From Limnohabitans sp. Rim8 (GTDB lineage Bacteria; Pseudomonadota; Gammaproteobacteria; Burkholderiales; Burkholderiaceae_C): a DNA stretch of 51,223 nucleotides. Location: assembly GCF_945901735.1 (NCBI RefSeq), contig NZ_CAMDLM010000029.1, positions 1 to 51,223 on the forward strand, written 5' to 3'. Below the pieces are notes generated by a model. The model worked only from the letters and a program-made list of their open reading frames with translations, was not told the DNA's origin and ran no database searches. The position numbers and the translations under genes are program-made. Every line of letters begins with the position of its first letter. Within the stretch, counting starts at the first letter, position 1. This document shows, piece by piece, positions 40,309-50,900 of this stretch.

Positions 40309-42303
40309 ATGCAGCCTCACCACCTCGAACTCCTCGCCCCCGCCCGCACCTTTGACATTGGCATCGAAGCCATCAACCATGGGGCCGACGCGGTCTACAT
40401 TGGCGGCCCTTCTTTTGGGGCGCGCTCCGCGGCCGACAACAGCCTTCAGGACATTGCCAAGCTGGTGCAATACGCCCACCGCTTTCACAGCCGCATCTTT
40501 GTCACGCTCAACACCATCTTGCGCGACGACGAATTGGAAGGCGCGCGCACACTGGCCTGGCAGCTCTACGACGCAGGCGTGGACGCGCTGATCATCCAGG
40601 ACATGGGCTTGCTGGAGATCGACATGCCACCGATCCAACTGCATGCCAGCACCCAGACCGACATCCGCACGCCCGAAAAAGCCAAGTTTTTGCAAGACGC
40701 GGGGTTGAGCCAGATCGTGCTCGCCCGAGAGCTGACGCTGCCGCAGATCAGCGCCATCCGTGACGTGATCGACACCGAGCGGACGGTGATCGAATTCTTT
40801 GTGCACGGCGCTTTGTGCGTGGCCTACAGCGGCCAGTGTTTCATTAGTCATGCGCACACCGGGCGCAGTGCCAACAGGGGCGATTGCTCGCAAGCTTGCC
40901 GCCTGCCCTACGAGGTCAAAGACGCACAAGGCCGCATCGTGGCGCACGATAAACATGTGTTGAGCATGAAAGACAACAACCAAAGCGAAAACCTGCGCGA
41001 TCTGGTGGATGCGGGCATCCGCAGCTTCAAAATCGAAGGTCGCTACAAGGACATGGCCTATGTGAAAAACATCACGGCCCATTACCGCAAGCTGTTTGAC
41101 GAGGTGCTGAACGAGCGCCAAAACTCCTCAAATCCGCTGGCTGCCGCTTCGCATGGCCACACCACCTTCAGCTTTGAGCCCGATCCGAACCAGAACTTCA
41201 ACCGCGAGTTCACCGACTATTTTGTGCAAGGCCGCAAGGATGACATTGGTGCTTTTGACACACCCAAAAACCCCGGCCAACCCATTGGCTGGGTGAGCAA
41301 GGTGACGGCTGAGCACGTCGAGATCACCACCGACGACCCGACGACCGAGCTGCACAATGGCGATGGCCTGTGCTACTACGACCTGCAAAAAGAATTGGTG
41401 GGCTTGCAGATCAACCGCGCCGAAGCACAAAAAGCCAAGGGTGTTTGGCGACTGTTTCCCAAAGACCCGATGGACGGTTTCAAAGACTTGCGCAAAGGCG
41501 TGCAAGTCAACCGCAACCGCGACATGAGCTGGGTGCGCACGCTGGACAAAAAATCCGCCGAGCGGCGCATGGGCGTTTGGATGCAATTGGTCGAAACCGA
41601 GAATGGCCAAGGTGAAGGTCTGCAACTGACCCTGACCGACGAAGCGGGCCACACCAGCATGGCGCAACTGGCCATCGCTTGGCAAGCCCCAAAAGAAGCC
41701 ACCCAAGCCCAAGGCAAACTCAAAACCGCTTTAGGCAAACTGGGCGACACCCTATTCGAGCCGCTGGATGTGCAAGTGGCCCTGCCCCGCCCTTGGTTTG
41801 TGCCGCCCTCACAGCTCAACGCCCTGCGCCGTGACGCCGTGCATGCGCTTGAAGCCGCACGCGCCCAAGGCCTGCACCGACTGCCTCGTGCGGTGCCGGT
41901 GGAGCCGCCTGTCGCTTACCCCGAAGACACGCTGAGCTACCTGGCCAATGTGTTCAACCAAAAAGCCCGCGACTTTTACGCCAAGCATGGCGTGAAGGTG
42001 ATCGATGCCGCCTACGAAGCGCAAGAAGAGTTGGGCGAAGTCAGCTTGATGATCACCAAGCACTGCGTGCGCTTTAGCCTGAGTCTGTGCCCGAAACAAG
42101 CCAAAGGTGTGACCGGCGTGCAAGGCACGGTGAAGGCCGAGCCCATGCAGCTGATCAATGGCAAAGAAAAGCTCACCCTGCGCTTTGACTGCAAACCCTG
42201 CGAAATGCATGTGGTGGGCAAGATCAAAAAATCGGTTTTGAACGCCGTGCCCGAAAGCCCGCTGCAGTTTTACAAATCACGGCCCGTGGTGGGTTTGCAC
42301 TGA
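40309..42303 (+). CDS. rlhA: 23S rRNA 5-hydroxycytidine C2501 synthase RlhA (peptidase U32 family)
   Basis: A 664-residue protein matching E. coli YdcP/RlhA in length and sequence: HHLELLAPARTFDIGIEAIN, HGADAVYIGGPSFGARSAAD, GRSANRGDCSQACRLPYEVK with the U32 cysteines, RSFKIEGRYKDMAYVKNITA, and a C-terminal DUF3656-type part with KHCVRFSLSLCPKQAKG and FDCKPCEMHVVGKIK. RlhA hydroxylates C2501 of 23S rRNA using a prephenate- and iron-dependent system. The shorter relative TrhP (about 450 residues) is excluded by length. Confidence 0.94.
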   Translation: MQPHHLELLAPARTFDIGIEAINHGADAVYIGGPSFGARSAADNSLQDIAKLVQYAHRFHSRIFVTLNTILRDDELEGARTLAWQLYDAGVDALIIQDMGLLEIDMPPIQLHASTQTDIRTPEKAKFLQDAGLSQIVLARELTLPQISAIRDVIDTERTVIEFFVHGALCVAYSGQCFISHAHTGRSANRGDCSQACRLPYEVKDAQGRIVAHDKHVLSMKDNNQSENLRDLVDAGIRSFKIEGRYKDMAYVKNITAHYRKLFDEVLNERQNSSNPLAAASHGHTTFSFEPDPNQNFNREFTDYFVQGRKDDIGAFDTPKNPGQPIGWVSKVTAEHVEITTDDPTTELHNGDGLCYYDLQKELVGLQINRAEAQKAKGVWRLFPKDPMDGFKDLRKGVQVNRNRDMSWVRTLDKKSAERRMGVWMQLVETENGQGEGLQLTLTDEAGHTSMAQLAIAWQAPKEATQAQGKLKTALGKLGDTLFEPLDVQVALPRPWFVPPSQLNALRRDAVHALEAARAQGLHRLPRAVPVEPPVAYPEDTLSYLANVFNQKARDFYAKHGVKVIDAAYEAQEELGEVSLMITKHCVRFSLSLCPKQAKGVTGVQGTVKAEPMQLINGKEKLTLRFDCKPCEMHVVGKIKKSVLNAVPESPLQFYKSRPVVGLH

Positions 42304-42310
42304 ACAAGCT

Positions 42311-43267
42311 TCAGCGGCGCATTTTGCGCACCCACTGCAGCACCCCTACCAACACCGCCCCCGCGAACAAGCCCGCCAAGCCGCCAGCCAGGTTGCTGAC
42401 CAGCGCACCGCCAAAAGCCAAGCCCTCGGCCCAGTGTTCCACCGCATGCCCCAGCGCAGGCACGCCGTGCAACAAGATGCCACCCCCCACCAAAAACATG
42501 GCGGCTGTGCCCAGCACCGACAGGGCTTTCATGAGCCAGGGTGCAAACACCAAGAGGCCCCGGCCCACGGCCTGTGCGGCGGCGTTGCTTTTTTGGGTCA
42601 GGTAAAGCCCTGCGTCGTCCAGCTTGACGATGCCGGCCACCAAGCCATACACCCCCACGGTCATGACCAACGAAATGCCCACCAGTACCGCGACTTGCTG
42701 CGCAAAGCTGGCCGCAGCCACAGTGCCCAGGGTGATGACGATGATTTCGGCCGACAAAATGAAGTCGGTGCGCACCGCGCCTTTGATTTTGTCTTTCTCA
42801 AAAGCCACCAGATCGACCTCGGGATTGGCTACGGCCTGCAACCGTTCGGCATGGTCAGCTTCAGTGGCTTCGCGGCTATGCAACCAGACGTGCAGCAGTT
42901 TTTCGGCCCCTTCAAAGCACAAAAACAAACCACCCAGCATGAGCAAGGGCGTGATCAACCACGGGGCGATGGCGCTGATGGCCAAAGCGGTGGGCACCAA
43001 GATGGCTTTGTTCAGAAGCGAGCCTTTGGCCACGGCCCAGACCACCGGCAGTTCGCGGTTGGCTTTGACGCCTGAGACCTGCTGGGCGTTCAGGGCCAGG
43101 TCGTCGCCCAGCACCCCGGCGGTTTTTTTGGCGGCCATTTGTGTCATGGCCGCCGCATCGTCAGCCGCTGCGGCGCTTTGGCGGGCAGCCACTTTGGTCA
43201 TGGTGGCCACATCGTCAAGCAAGGTGGCGATGTCGTCGATCAGGGTCAGCAAACTGGAGGCGGCCAT
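42311..43267 (-). CDS. DUF808 family membrane protein (YedI-like)
   Basis: A 318-residue inner-membrane protein. It begins [20 protein letters not shown] and [20 protein letters not shown], then [20 protein letters not shown], the signature N-terminal region of DUF808/YedI. Several hydrophobic spans follow ([60 protein letters not shown]). The function is unknown. It is convergent with rlhA (seven bases between stop codons). Confidence 0.9.
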   Translation of the reverse strand: MAASSLLTLIDDIATLLDDVATMTKVAARQSAAAADDAAAMTQMAAKKTAGVLGDDLALNAQQVSGVKANRELPVVWAVAKGSLLNKAILVPTALAISAIAPWLITPLLMLGGLFLCFEGAEKLLHVWLHSREATEADHAERLQAVANPEVDLVAFEKDKIKGAVRTDFILSAEIIVITLGTVAAASFAQQVAVLVGISLVMTVGVYGLVAGIVKLDDAGLYLTQKSNAAAQAVGRGLLVFAPWLMKALSVLGTAAMFLVGGGILLHGVPALGHAVEHWAEGLAFGGALVSNLAGGLAGLFAGAVLVGVLQWVRKMRR

Positions 43268-43299
43268 TGGGTGTCTTTTTAAGGGTTTTCAAAAGCGCG

Positions 43300-43797
43300 T
43301 CAGCGCAAGAGGTTTTGCAGGGCTTGGCCCTTGCCGTCACGGTAGACATCAAAGTCTCGGTCTATCGACACCACGTGGCGAATGCCCAGGCGTTCGGCGG
43401 CTTCGGCCACCGAGGCGTCGGCCAAGTCCAGCGGCAAGTCGGCAAAGCGCTGGCAGATGGCCAGCACGCTGGTCAGGCTCCAGTCGGCCGGCGCATCAAG
43501 TTGCACCGCGCCGCGCTGCACCCATTGCAAAAAGTCCAGCGCCGCCCCGTTGTGGATGCGCCGTGCCAGTAAGGCACACACCTCGGTCAAAACAGGCCAG
43601 GTGCTGTGCAAGCGCACTTGCGGGTGGGCCTGCAACCAGGCCACGGTGGGCGCGTGCCATTTGTCGCTGCGGTTGAACAAGGCCAACAAGGGGCCGCTGT
43701 CAATGAGGGCGTCTTGCACAGGCAGCTGATGCCAAAACGGGGCATGCGGTTCTTGCGCGGTCAAAGCCTCCGGGGGGGTGGCCAGTTGGGCGCTCAT
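43300..43797 (-). CDS. PIN-domain toxin (VapC-like)
   Basis: A 165-residue PIN-domain RNase candidate. Acidic residues of the active site are visible in ALIDSGPLLALFNRSDKWH (first Asp), the middle TEVCALLARR (Glu) and LADASVAEAAERLGIRHVVS plus IDRDFDVYR (Asp pair), the standard PIN layout. About 28 residues precede the domain and are Pro/Ala-rich. The ATG at 43797 overlaps the antitoxin stop as ATGA, the normal toxin-antitoxin arrangement. As an mRNA- or tRNA-cleaving toxin it would be held inactive by the upstream RHH protein. Confidence 0.88.
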   Translation of the reverse strand: MSAQLATPPEALTAQEPHAPFWHQLPVQDALIDSGPLLALFNRSDKWHAPTVAWLQAHPQVRLHSTWPVLTEVCALLARRIHNGAALDFLQWVQRGAVQLDAPADWSLTSVLAICQRFADLPLDLADASVAEAAERLGIRHVVSIDRDFDVYRDGKGQALQNLLR

Positions 43798-44048
43798 GTC
43801 CGTCGCCCCTGTTTGTCCTCCCAAACGTCAAGCAACTGGCTTTTGCGGTTTTGGGCCAGATCCATCGGGCCACTGAATCGCCCAAAAACGCCCTCGCCCA
43901 ATGCAAATGCCGAGGCGGTAACCGCAGGCTGGGCAAGGTAGGCGGTCAGGGCGTCGCGCATGACTTCGCTGATGCTGCGGCCTTCTTGGGCGCAGCGCTG
44001 GCGCAAGGATTTTTCAAGAGGGTCTGGTAACTTGACGGTGGTGGTCAT
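43794..44048 (-). CDS. ribbon-helix-helix antitoxin (CopG family)
   Basis: An 84-residue protein with an RHH DNA-binding N-terminus: TTTVKLPDPLEKSLRQRCAQ (strand and helix 1) then GRSISEVMRDALTAYLAQ (helix 2). The C-terminal part (GEGVFGRFSGPMDLAQNRKS) should bind and block the PIN toxin encoded immediately downstream. A palindrome lies 15 bases upstream of its ATG, fitting autoregulation. Confidence 0.88.
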   Translation of the reverse strand: MTTTVKLPDPLEKSLRQRCAQEGRSISEVMRDALTAYLAQPAVTASAFALGEGVFGRFSGPMDLAQNRKSQLLDVWEDKQGRRT

Positions 44049-44062
44049 GGCGGCATCTCCGA

Positions 44063-44081
44063 GTAATAAAATTATTATTAC
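44063..44081. promoter_or_regulatory. operator-like palindrome of the toxin-antitoxin pair
   Basis: GTAATAAAATTATTATTAC has perfect seven-base arms GTAATAA/TTATTAC (44063-44069 and 44075-44081). It is AT-rich in a GC-rich region and immediately precedes the antitoxin gene, so it probably overlaps the promoter and serves the RHH repressor. Confidence 0.6.
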
Positions 44082-44110
44082 CGATCCAGGCGCTCACGTA
44101 AAGCGCTGCA

Positions 44111-44509
44111 TCAGTCCAACCAATTCCACGAGTCAAGGCTATACGCACCATCGGGTTGCCGCCACACCTTGGCCTTGACTTGACGAGGTGTGCCATCCAT
44201 TGTCACTTGGAGATGCAGTTCAAAGTTGAGACCTGCCACCACTTGCTGGCGCGCTTGCTTCACGTCTTTGTAAAGTACCCTCGCCTTGTTTTGAACCGCG
44301 AAAGTTTGCACCGCAAAGCGGGCCGCTTCTTGCACAGTGGCGTCGAAGGGGTCGGTGGGCGACCATCCGCCCGGCACAGGGTAAGTCGCTGAAGGCGCAA
44401 TGGAGGACGAAGCGCCCGGATGTGCCGACATTGGCACGACGGCGGGTACATCAGGCTTGCAAGCGATCAACAGCCCCAGCATGAGAACAGACAGGGATTT
44501 TGGCCGCAT
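44111..44509 (-). CDS. cystatin-like lipoprotein
   Basis: A 132-residue putative lipoprotein. The signal ends in the lipobox LIAC with Cys17. The mature part has a proline-rich linker, then a helix (DATVQEAARFAVQTFAVQ), followed by VKQARQQVVAGLNFELHLQV, which contains the cystatin Q-x-V-x-G motif (Gln89-Gly93), and strands VKAKVWRQPDGAYSLDSW. This is the helix-plus-sheet pattern of the cystatin fold, suggesting a bacterial cysteine-protease inhibitor or simply a cystatin-like domain. ATG 44509 has AGGGGG upstream. It starts 15 bases after the SNF2 gene stop and is probably in the same transcript. Confidence 0.7.
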   Translation of the reverse strand: MRPKSLSVLMLGLLIACKPDVPAVVPMSAHPGASSSIAPSATYPVPGGWSPTDPFDATVQEAARFAVQTFAVQNKARVLYKDVKQARQQVVAGLNFELHLQVTMDGTPRQVKAKVWRQPDGAYSLDSWNWLD

Positions 44510-44524
44510 GTCCAAGCCCCCTGT

Positions 44525-47500
44525 TCAGCCCAGCGGCTTGAAGAGTTCGTTTAAGTCCGACTCGCCAAACAGCGGTTCTTTGCGCTGCACCGCCCCCGAA
44601 TACATGTCTTGCGCCAGTTGGGCTTTGCGCTCTTGAAGGGCCAACATGCGTTCCTCAATGGTGCCTTGGGCCACCAGTTTGAGCACCCACACGCTTTGGG
44701 TTTGGCCAATGCGGTGGGCCCGGTCGGTGGCTTGGTTTTCGACAGCGGGGTTCCACCACGGGTCGTAGTGGATCACGGTATCGGCTTGCGGCAGGTTCAA
44801 CCCCACGCCGCCCGCTTTCAGGCTGATGAGAAACAGCGGCACCTCGCCGCTGGTGAACCGGTCAATGATCGTGTCGCGGTTTTTGCTTTGGCCTGTGAGC
44901 TTGACCCAGGGGATGCCCAAGCGCAGCAGCTCTTGCTCGATCAGGCTGAGCATTTGGGTGAACTGCGAGAACAGCAAAATTTTGCGGCCCTCGGCCACCA
45001 TCTCGGGCAGCATGTCGAGCAACTGCTCGAGTTTGGCCGATTGCTGCACTTGGCTGGCCGCGCCCAATTTGAGCAAGCGCGGGTCGCAACAGACTTGGCG
45101 CAGCTTGAGCAGCGCATCCAGAATGGTGATTTGCGATTTGGCCAAACCTTGCGCATTCAAGGCGTCACGAACGGTTTTTTCCATGCCCAAACGGATGGTT
45201 TCGTACAGATCGGCTTGCTTGCCTTGCAGGGGCACCGGCATGAGGGTTTCGATCTTCGGTGGCAACTCGCTGGCCACCACATCCTTGGTGCGTCGGAGCA
45301 TGAAGGGCGTGATGCGCTTGCGCAATTGGTCCATTTTCTCGCTGTTGCCCTGGCGCTCAATGGGGTTGCGAAACAGCACACCAAAACGCTTTTGGCTGCC
45401 CAGAAAACCGGGCATCAAAAAGTGGAACAGGCTCCACAGCTCACCCAAGTGGTTCTCCATGGGCGTGCCCGACAAACACAGGCGGTGACGGGCCGGGATG
45501 TCGCCCACCGTTTGCGCCGCATGGGTGTTGGCGTTCTTGATGTTTTGCGCTTCATCGAGCACCAGCAAATGCCAGTCGGTGGCCAGCCACAGCTCGCGGT
45601 CACGGTGCAGCAAAGAGTACGGCGTGAGCACGATGTCAAAACCACTGAGGTCTTGCGCGGCCCCATGCCGCAGCAGACCATGGTGAATGTGGGTGCGCAG
45701 ACTGGGACAAAAGCGGGCCGCTTCGCGTTGCCAATTGCCCAGCAAGCTCACCGGGGCCACGATCAGGGCCGGATGCGTCAGGCGACCAGCCTCTTTTTCG
45801 GTCAGGATGTGCGCCAGGGTCTGCAGAGTTTTGCCCAAGCCCATGTCGTCGGCCAGGATGCCGGCCAGTTGGTGCTGCCGCAAAAACTGCAACCAGTTCA
45901 GGCCCTGATGTTGGTAAGGCCGCAAGGTTGCTTGCAAACTGGTGGGCACGCTCACCTCGGGCAAGCTTTCAAGGCCACGCATTTGCTGCAACAAATTCAT
46001 CAGGCTTTGGGCACCCGCCCAGGCCACACCCTGGCCCAAGGAGGCGGCGGTGCGCAAGGCTTCCAGGCGTGACAAGCGCAGCCCATCTCCGCTCCAATCG
46101 CGTCCGCGCTCGGAGACCAACTCCATCAGGGTGTTCAGCCAAGGTTCGATCTTGGCGGTGGGCAACTTCACAAAGCCCTGGCCTTGCAGCTCGGGCAGGT
46201 ACAAAAACGGCGGCAAAGTGGCGCTCTCTCCCTCGGCGTTGCGCACGCTGATGCGGGCCAAAGCCGTCAAAATGGTGGGCACCCAAGGCAAGATGTTGAC
46301 ACGCTGGCCATCGATGTCCATGCCCAGCGACAAATCAAACCAGGGGGAAGTTTCGGGCGTTTCGGCGTTGCCCGACAGGTCGATGTGCACATCGTCGGCC
46401 TCGCGCAGCCAAGTGACCTCGCCTGATACAAACCGCACGTCCAGGCCCGCTTGGCGCAGGGGCGCGAAGTCTGTTTCCAGCCATTCCAACCACTGCTGAG
46501 ATCTGCTGGGAGGCAAGCCCAGCATGTTCCCTTCGAAAGCGACCATGCCCAAGGCCTCCAAGGCGGTCCAGGCTTTGAGTTCGCCAGGCAAGTCGCGCAC
46601 CAGCATGCGCGCTTGCGTGCCATGACCGAGCAGGACGCGTTGGGCGGTCCCCGTCCAAAAGCCGCTGTGACCGGCGTAATCAAAGGTCAACTCGGCCATG
46701 AACAGGCCGTGTGTGTCACGCTCACGGGGATGGACCGGTGCGATGTCGAGCACGGCACGGGCTGGGACATCCCGGATTTCGGGCGTTTGCGCGATCACGG
46801 GCGGCAGGGGCACGGGCCCCAAACGCGCCATCAACTGGTTCTGGAACTTGAACACCACGCTTTCAGGCAGCACGGGCGCATTGGACATCACCTGCAGCTC
46901 GTTGGCGCTCAGGCCTTGTGTATTCAGGGGGCCGCAGTGGCCTTGCAGCGTGTCCATGTAAAAAGGCGGCTCGTTCAGGCCATAGAACACACCCGCACGC
47001 TGGGGTTGCATGCTCAGCTTCCAGCCGCCGGGCAAATTGTCTTGCGCAGGCACTTCCTGCCAAGCGCCGACCAAAGCTTCGGCAGCGTCGCTCCACTGCA
47101 GGCTGACCGCCGCCTCGGCAGACATCAGGCGGCCGGTCTGGCTGCACAGCTTGAGCAGCAGTTGCCCGGGCATGCCGTGCAGTTTGACCTCTCCCTGAAA
47201 CCCATAAGAGCTGAAACTGCTGGCCGCCGGACAGGCTTTCATCAGGTCAAAAATATCCCGGTCCAGCGGGCTGCTGCTGACCCAGATCGGGTCATGCGGC
47301 GAGGGTTCGTTGCTGACTTTCTTGGGTTTGGCCCACTCGCCATTGCGCTTTTGTGCGGCCCGCTTGACGCTCAGGTGGAACAAGGGCTTGTGCCCCAAAT
47401 AGGCCACCGACAACAGGTAGAGAAACTGGTCCTGACTGGCCCCGGGCAAGCTGTAAGCGGCCGGACCGTTGGCGTTTTCTAGCCGGGTCAGCCATTCGCG

Positions 47501-47923
47501 GGCCTGGTATTCGGCATGGCTCAGAGCCCGCTCTTTTTCCATCTGGTTGCGGCGCACCTGCACCTCGGGCGAAGGCCCGTCGCTGCCCCATTCGTCGAGC
47601 AAAGCCAGGCCTTGCATGGACGCCAAAATGCCCAAGGCCGCGCCGTGTTTGCAATAACGCCCGACCGGGCAGGTGCAGCCGCTGCGCCATTCACTCAGGT
47701 TGCCGCCTGGGCTGACGCGCAGCTCGGCGTTCACGGTGTAGGGACGCGCCTCGCTGCCTTCCACCTGGCCTTGCAAACGCCAGCCTTCGCCGTCGGGCGT
47801 GAGCTGCGAAGAAATCACCTTGTTTTGCAGGTACAGCGTGGTGCCACGCGACCAAGCACCCTGGTCAAAGTAAAAGGCCAGTTGAGAAGGGGGGAACCAC
47901 TGCCGTGGCGTGTCGGACTTCAT
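44525..47923 (-). CDS. SWIM zinc-finger SNF2 family helicase-like ATPase
   Basis: A 1132-residue Swi2/Snf2 protein. A SWIM zinc finger sits at residues 83-93 (CTCPVGRYCKH, CxC-x5-CxH). A long central region of unknown function follows. The ATPase core begins around residue 690 with LADDMGLGKTLQTLAHI (motif I), then LLVLDEAQNIKN (motif II, DEAQ) and LCLSGTPMENHLGELWSLFH (motif III). The helicase C-terminal half has LFSQFTQMLSLIEQELL, SLKAGGVGLNLPQADTVIHY and ATDRAHRIGQTQSVWVLKLV. Bacterial members are thought to remodel protein-DNA or RNA polymerase complexes (RapA-like role). It starts 12 bases after the purL stop. Confidence 0.93.
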   Translation of the reverse strand: MKSDTPRQWFPPSQLAFYFDQGAWSRGTTLYLQNKVISSQLTPDGEGWRLQGQVEGSEARPYTVNAELRVSPGGNLSEWRSGCTCPVGRYCKHGAALGILASMQGLALLDEWGSDGPSPEVQVRRNQMEKERALSHAEYQAREWLTRLENANGPAAYSLPGASQDQFLYLLSVAYLGHKPLFHLSVKRAAQKRNGEWAKPKKVSNEPSPHDPIWVSSSPLDRDIFDLMKACPAASSFSSYGFQGEVKLHGMPGQLLLKLCSQTGRLMSAEAAVSLQWSDAAEALVGAWQEVPAQDNLPGGWKLSMQPQRAGVFYGLNEPPFYMDTLQGHCGPLNTQGLSANELQVMSNAPVLPESVVFKFQNQLMARLGPVPLPPVIAQTPEIRDVPARAVLDIAPVHPRERDTHGLFMAELTFDYAGHSGFWTGTAQRVLLGHGTQARMLVRDLPGELKAWTALEALGMVAFEGNMLGLPPSRSQQWLEWLETDFAPLRQAGLDVRFVSGEVTWLREADDVHIDLSGNAETPETSPWFDLSLGMDIDGQRVNILPWVPTILTALARISVRNAEGESATLPPFLYLPELQGQGFVKLPTAKIEPWLNTLMELVSERGRDWSGDGLRLSRLEALRTAASLGQGVAWAGAQSLMNLLQQMRGLESLPEVSVPTSLQATLRPYQHQGLNWLQFLRQHQLAGILADDMGLGKTLQTLAHILTEKEAGRLTHPALIVAPVSLLGNWQREAARFCPSLRTHIHHGLLRHGAAQDLSGFDIVLTPYSLLHRDRELWLATDWHLLVLDEAQNIKNANTHAAQTVGDIPARHRLCLSGTPMENHLGELWSLFHFLMPGFLGSQKRFGVLFRNPIERQGNSEKMDQLRKRITPFMLRRTKDVVASELPPKIETLMPVPLQGKQADLYETIRLGMEKTVRDALNAQGLAKSQITILDALLKLRQVCCDPRLLKLGAASQVQQSAKLEQLLDMLPEMVAEGRKILLFSQFTQMLSLIEQELLRLGIPWVKLTGQSKNRDTIIDRFTSGEVPLFLISLKAGGVGLNLPQADTVIHYDPWWNPAVENQATDRAHRIGQTQSVWVLKLVAQGTIEERMLALQERKAQLAQDMYSGAVQRKEPLFGESDLNELFKPLG

Positions 47924-47935
47924 GCGTTCACGGAC

Positions 47936-50900
47936 TTAGCCCACCCACTTGCGGGCGTTTTGCCACACGCGCAGCCAAGGGCTGGTGGCGGCGATATCGC
48001 CGCTCGTCCAGCTCATCTGCACGTTGCGAAACACCCGTTCGGGGTGCGGCATCATGGCCGTAAAACGTCCATCGGCAGTGGTCACGGCCGTGAGGCCGCC
48101 CGCGCTGCCATTGGGGTTGAACGGGTACTGCTCAGTCGCTTGGCCATGGTTGTCCACAAACCGCATCGCGCCAATGGCCTGCGCTGGATTGCCCCGGTGC
48201 TTGAAGTTGGCAAAGCCTTCACCGTGCGCCACGGCAATCGGCAAGCGGCTGCCCCCCATGCCTTGCAAAAACAGGCTGGGCGATTCCAGCACCTCGACCA
48301 TCGACAGACGCGCTTCAAAGCGCTCGCTCTGGTTGGTCGTGAAGCGCGGCCAGTCTTGCGCGCCGGGGATGATGTCGGCGAGTTCCGCAAACATCTGGCA
48401 GCCGTTGCACACGCCCAGACCGAAGGTCTCGGTGCGGCCAAAGAAGCCTTTGAACTGCTCGGACAGTTGCGGGTTGAAGGTGATGCTGCGCGCCCAGCCG
48501 ATGCCTGCGCCCAAGGTGTCGCCGTAGCTGAAACCACCACAAGCCACCAGGCCCTGAAAGTCGGCCAAGTGGGCACGGCCAGACTGCAAATCGGTCATGT
48601 GCACGTCGTGCGACTCGAAGCCCGCTTTGTGGAAGGCGTAGGCCATTTCCACATGGGAGTTGACGCCCTGCTCGCGCAGGATGGCCACTTTGGGGCGCGA
48701 CAAATTCAAGAATGGCGCGACCACGCTCTCTGCCGGATTGATGGCCGGGTCAAAGCTCAGCGCCACGTGCATGCCGGGGTCGCTGGCCAGACCTGCGGCG
48801 GCGTGTTCGGCATCGGCACAAGCCGGGTTGTCGCGCTGCTGGCAAATCTTCCAGCTCACGCTGTCCCAGACCTGGTGCAGGTCTGGGAGCTTGGCGACAA
48901 ACACCTCTTTGGTGTCGCGCCAGATGCTGAGTTCGCCTACGCCTTTTTGGATGGTGGAGTTCGATGGACGGGTCTTGCCAATCACATGCGTGTGCTTGGA
49001 CAAGCCGTGTTCGCGCAGGGTTTGCAGCACCGCATTGCGCTCTGCCGTGCGCACCTGCAGCACCACGCCCAACTCTTCGCTGAACAGGGCTTTGAGCGTA
49101 AGTTCTTCGCGGCGGGCGCTAACCTGCCCTGCCCAATTCTTGGCGTCGCCGTGGTCAGCGCGGCTGTCGGTGATGCCGTCGCCCTCCGTCACCAGCATGT
49201 CCACATTGAGGGCCACACCCACATGGCCCGCAAAAGCCATCTCGGCCACAGCAGCCAACAGGCCGCCGTCGCTGCGGTCGTGGTAGGCCAGAATTTGGCC
49301 CTTGGCGCGCAAGGCGTTCACGGCATGGACCAGGCTGACCAAAGATTGCGGGTCTTCGAGGTCAGGCACCTGGTCGCCAAACTGTCCCAACACCTGACCC
49401 AGCACACTGCCGCCCATGCGGTTGCGGCCTTGGCCCAGGTCGATCAGCAACAAGCTGGTGTCGCCCTCTAGCGCATCGAGCTGCGGAGTCAGCGTGCCAC
49501 GGACATCGGGCAAGCTGGCAAAGGCGGTGATGATCAGGCTCACGGGCGAGGTGACCTTGTGTGTCTGACCGTTGTCGGTCCACTGCGTACGCATCGACAA
49601 ACTGTCTTTGCCCACGGGGATCGAGATGTCAAGCGCTGGGCACAACTCCATGCCCACGGCCTTGACGGTTTCGTACAGCGCGGCGTCTTCGCCCGGCTCG
49701 CCGCAAGCGGCCATCCAGTTGGCCGACAGCTTGACTCGGGGCAGCTCAATCGGCGCGGCCAGCAAATTGGTGATGGCCTCCGCCACGGCCATGCGGCCAG
49801 AGGCAGCGGCGTTGAGCGAGGCCAACGGCGTGCGCTCGCCCATGCTCATGGCTTCACCGGCAAAGCCTGCGTAGTCGGCCAGGGTCACGGCCACATCGGC
49901 CACGGGCACTTGCCAGGGGCCAACCATCTGGTCGCGGTGCGTCAGGCCCCCCACGGCCCGGTCACCAATGGTGATCAAAAAACGCTTGGAAGCCACGGTG
50001 GGGTGGCTCAGCACGTCGATCACGGCCTTTTGCAAGGACACGCCAGTCAAGTCCATGGCGGGCGACTGGCGCGCCACGGTCTTCACATCGCGGTGCATCT
50101 TGGGTGGCTTGCCCAGCAGCACGTCCATGGGCATGTCGACGGGTGATTCTTGGCCTTTGTCTTCCAGCACCAGTTGGCGCTCGTCGGTCGCCACACCGAT
50201 CACGGCAAACGGGCAGCGCTCGCGTTCGCAAAAGGCTTTGAACTGCGCCAAGGACTCGGGCGCGATGGCCATCACGTAGCGTTCTTGGCTTTCGTTGGAC
50301 CAAATTTCTTTGGGCGACAAGCCAGATTCTTCAAGCTGCACGGCGCGCAAATCGAAACGTGCGCCACGGCCCGCGTCGTGGGTCAATTCAGGAAAGGCGT
50401 TGGACAAACCGCCTGCACCCACGTCGTGGATGGCCAAAATTGGATTGTGGGCCCCTTGCGCCCAGCAGTGGTTGATGACCTCTTGCGCACGGCGCTCGAT
50501 CTCGGGGTTGCCGCGCTGCACCGAATCAAAATCCAGTTCGGCCGCGTTGGTGCCGGTGGCCATGGAACTGGCCGCACTGCCGCCCATGCCAATGCGCATA
50601 CCGGGGCCTCCCAGTTGGATCAGCAAGCTGCCCGCCGGGAATTCGATCTTTTGGGTTTGCTCGGCGTCGATCTGACCCAGACCGCCCGCGATCATGATGG
50701 GCTTGTGGTAACCACGCACCACGCCGTCCACCGTTTGTTCGTATTCACGAAAGTAGCCCAACAAATTGGGGCGACCAAACTCGTTGTTGAACGCCGCGCC
50801 ACCCAGCGGTCCTTCGGTCATGATCTGCAGCGGGCTGGCGATGTGCTCGGGCTTGCCACCCGCTTGGTCGGACATACCCCCCCAAAGTTTGGACACGGTG

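Noticed and set aside
39998..40591. Plus-strand frame starting in the 140-base repeats
   Set aside because: Its sequence repeats with the DNA unit and continues out of frame inside rlhA.
47516..49471. 651-codon plus-strand frame across the SNF2/purL junction
   Set aside because: Antisense to two well-supported genes; histidine- and alanine-rich shadow translation.
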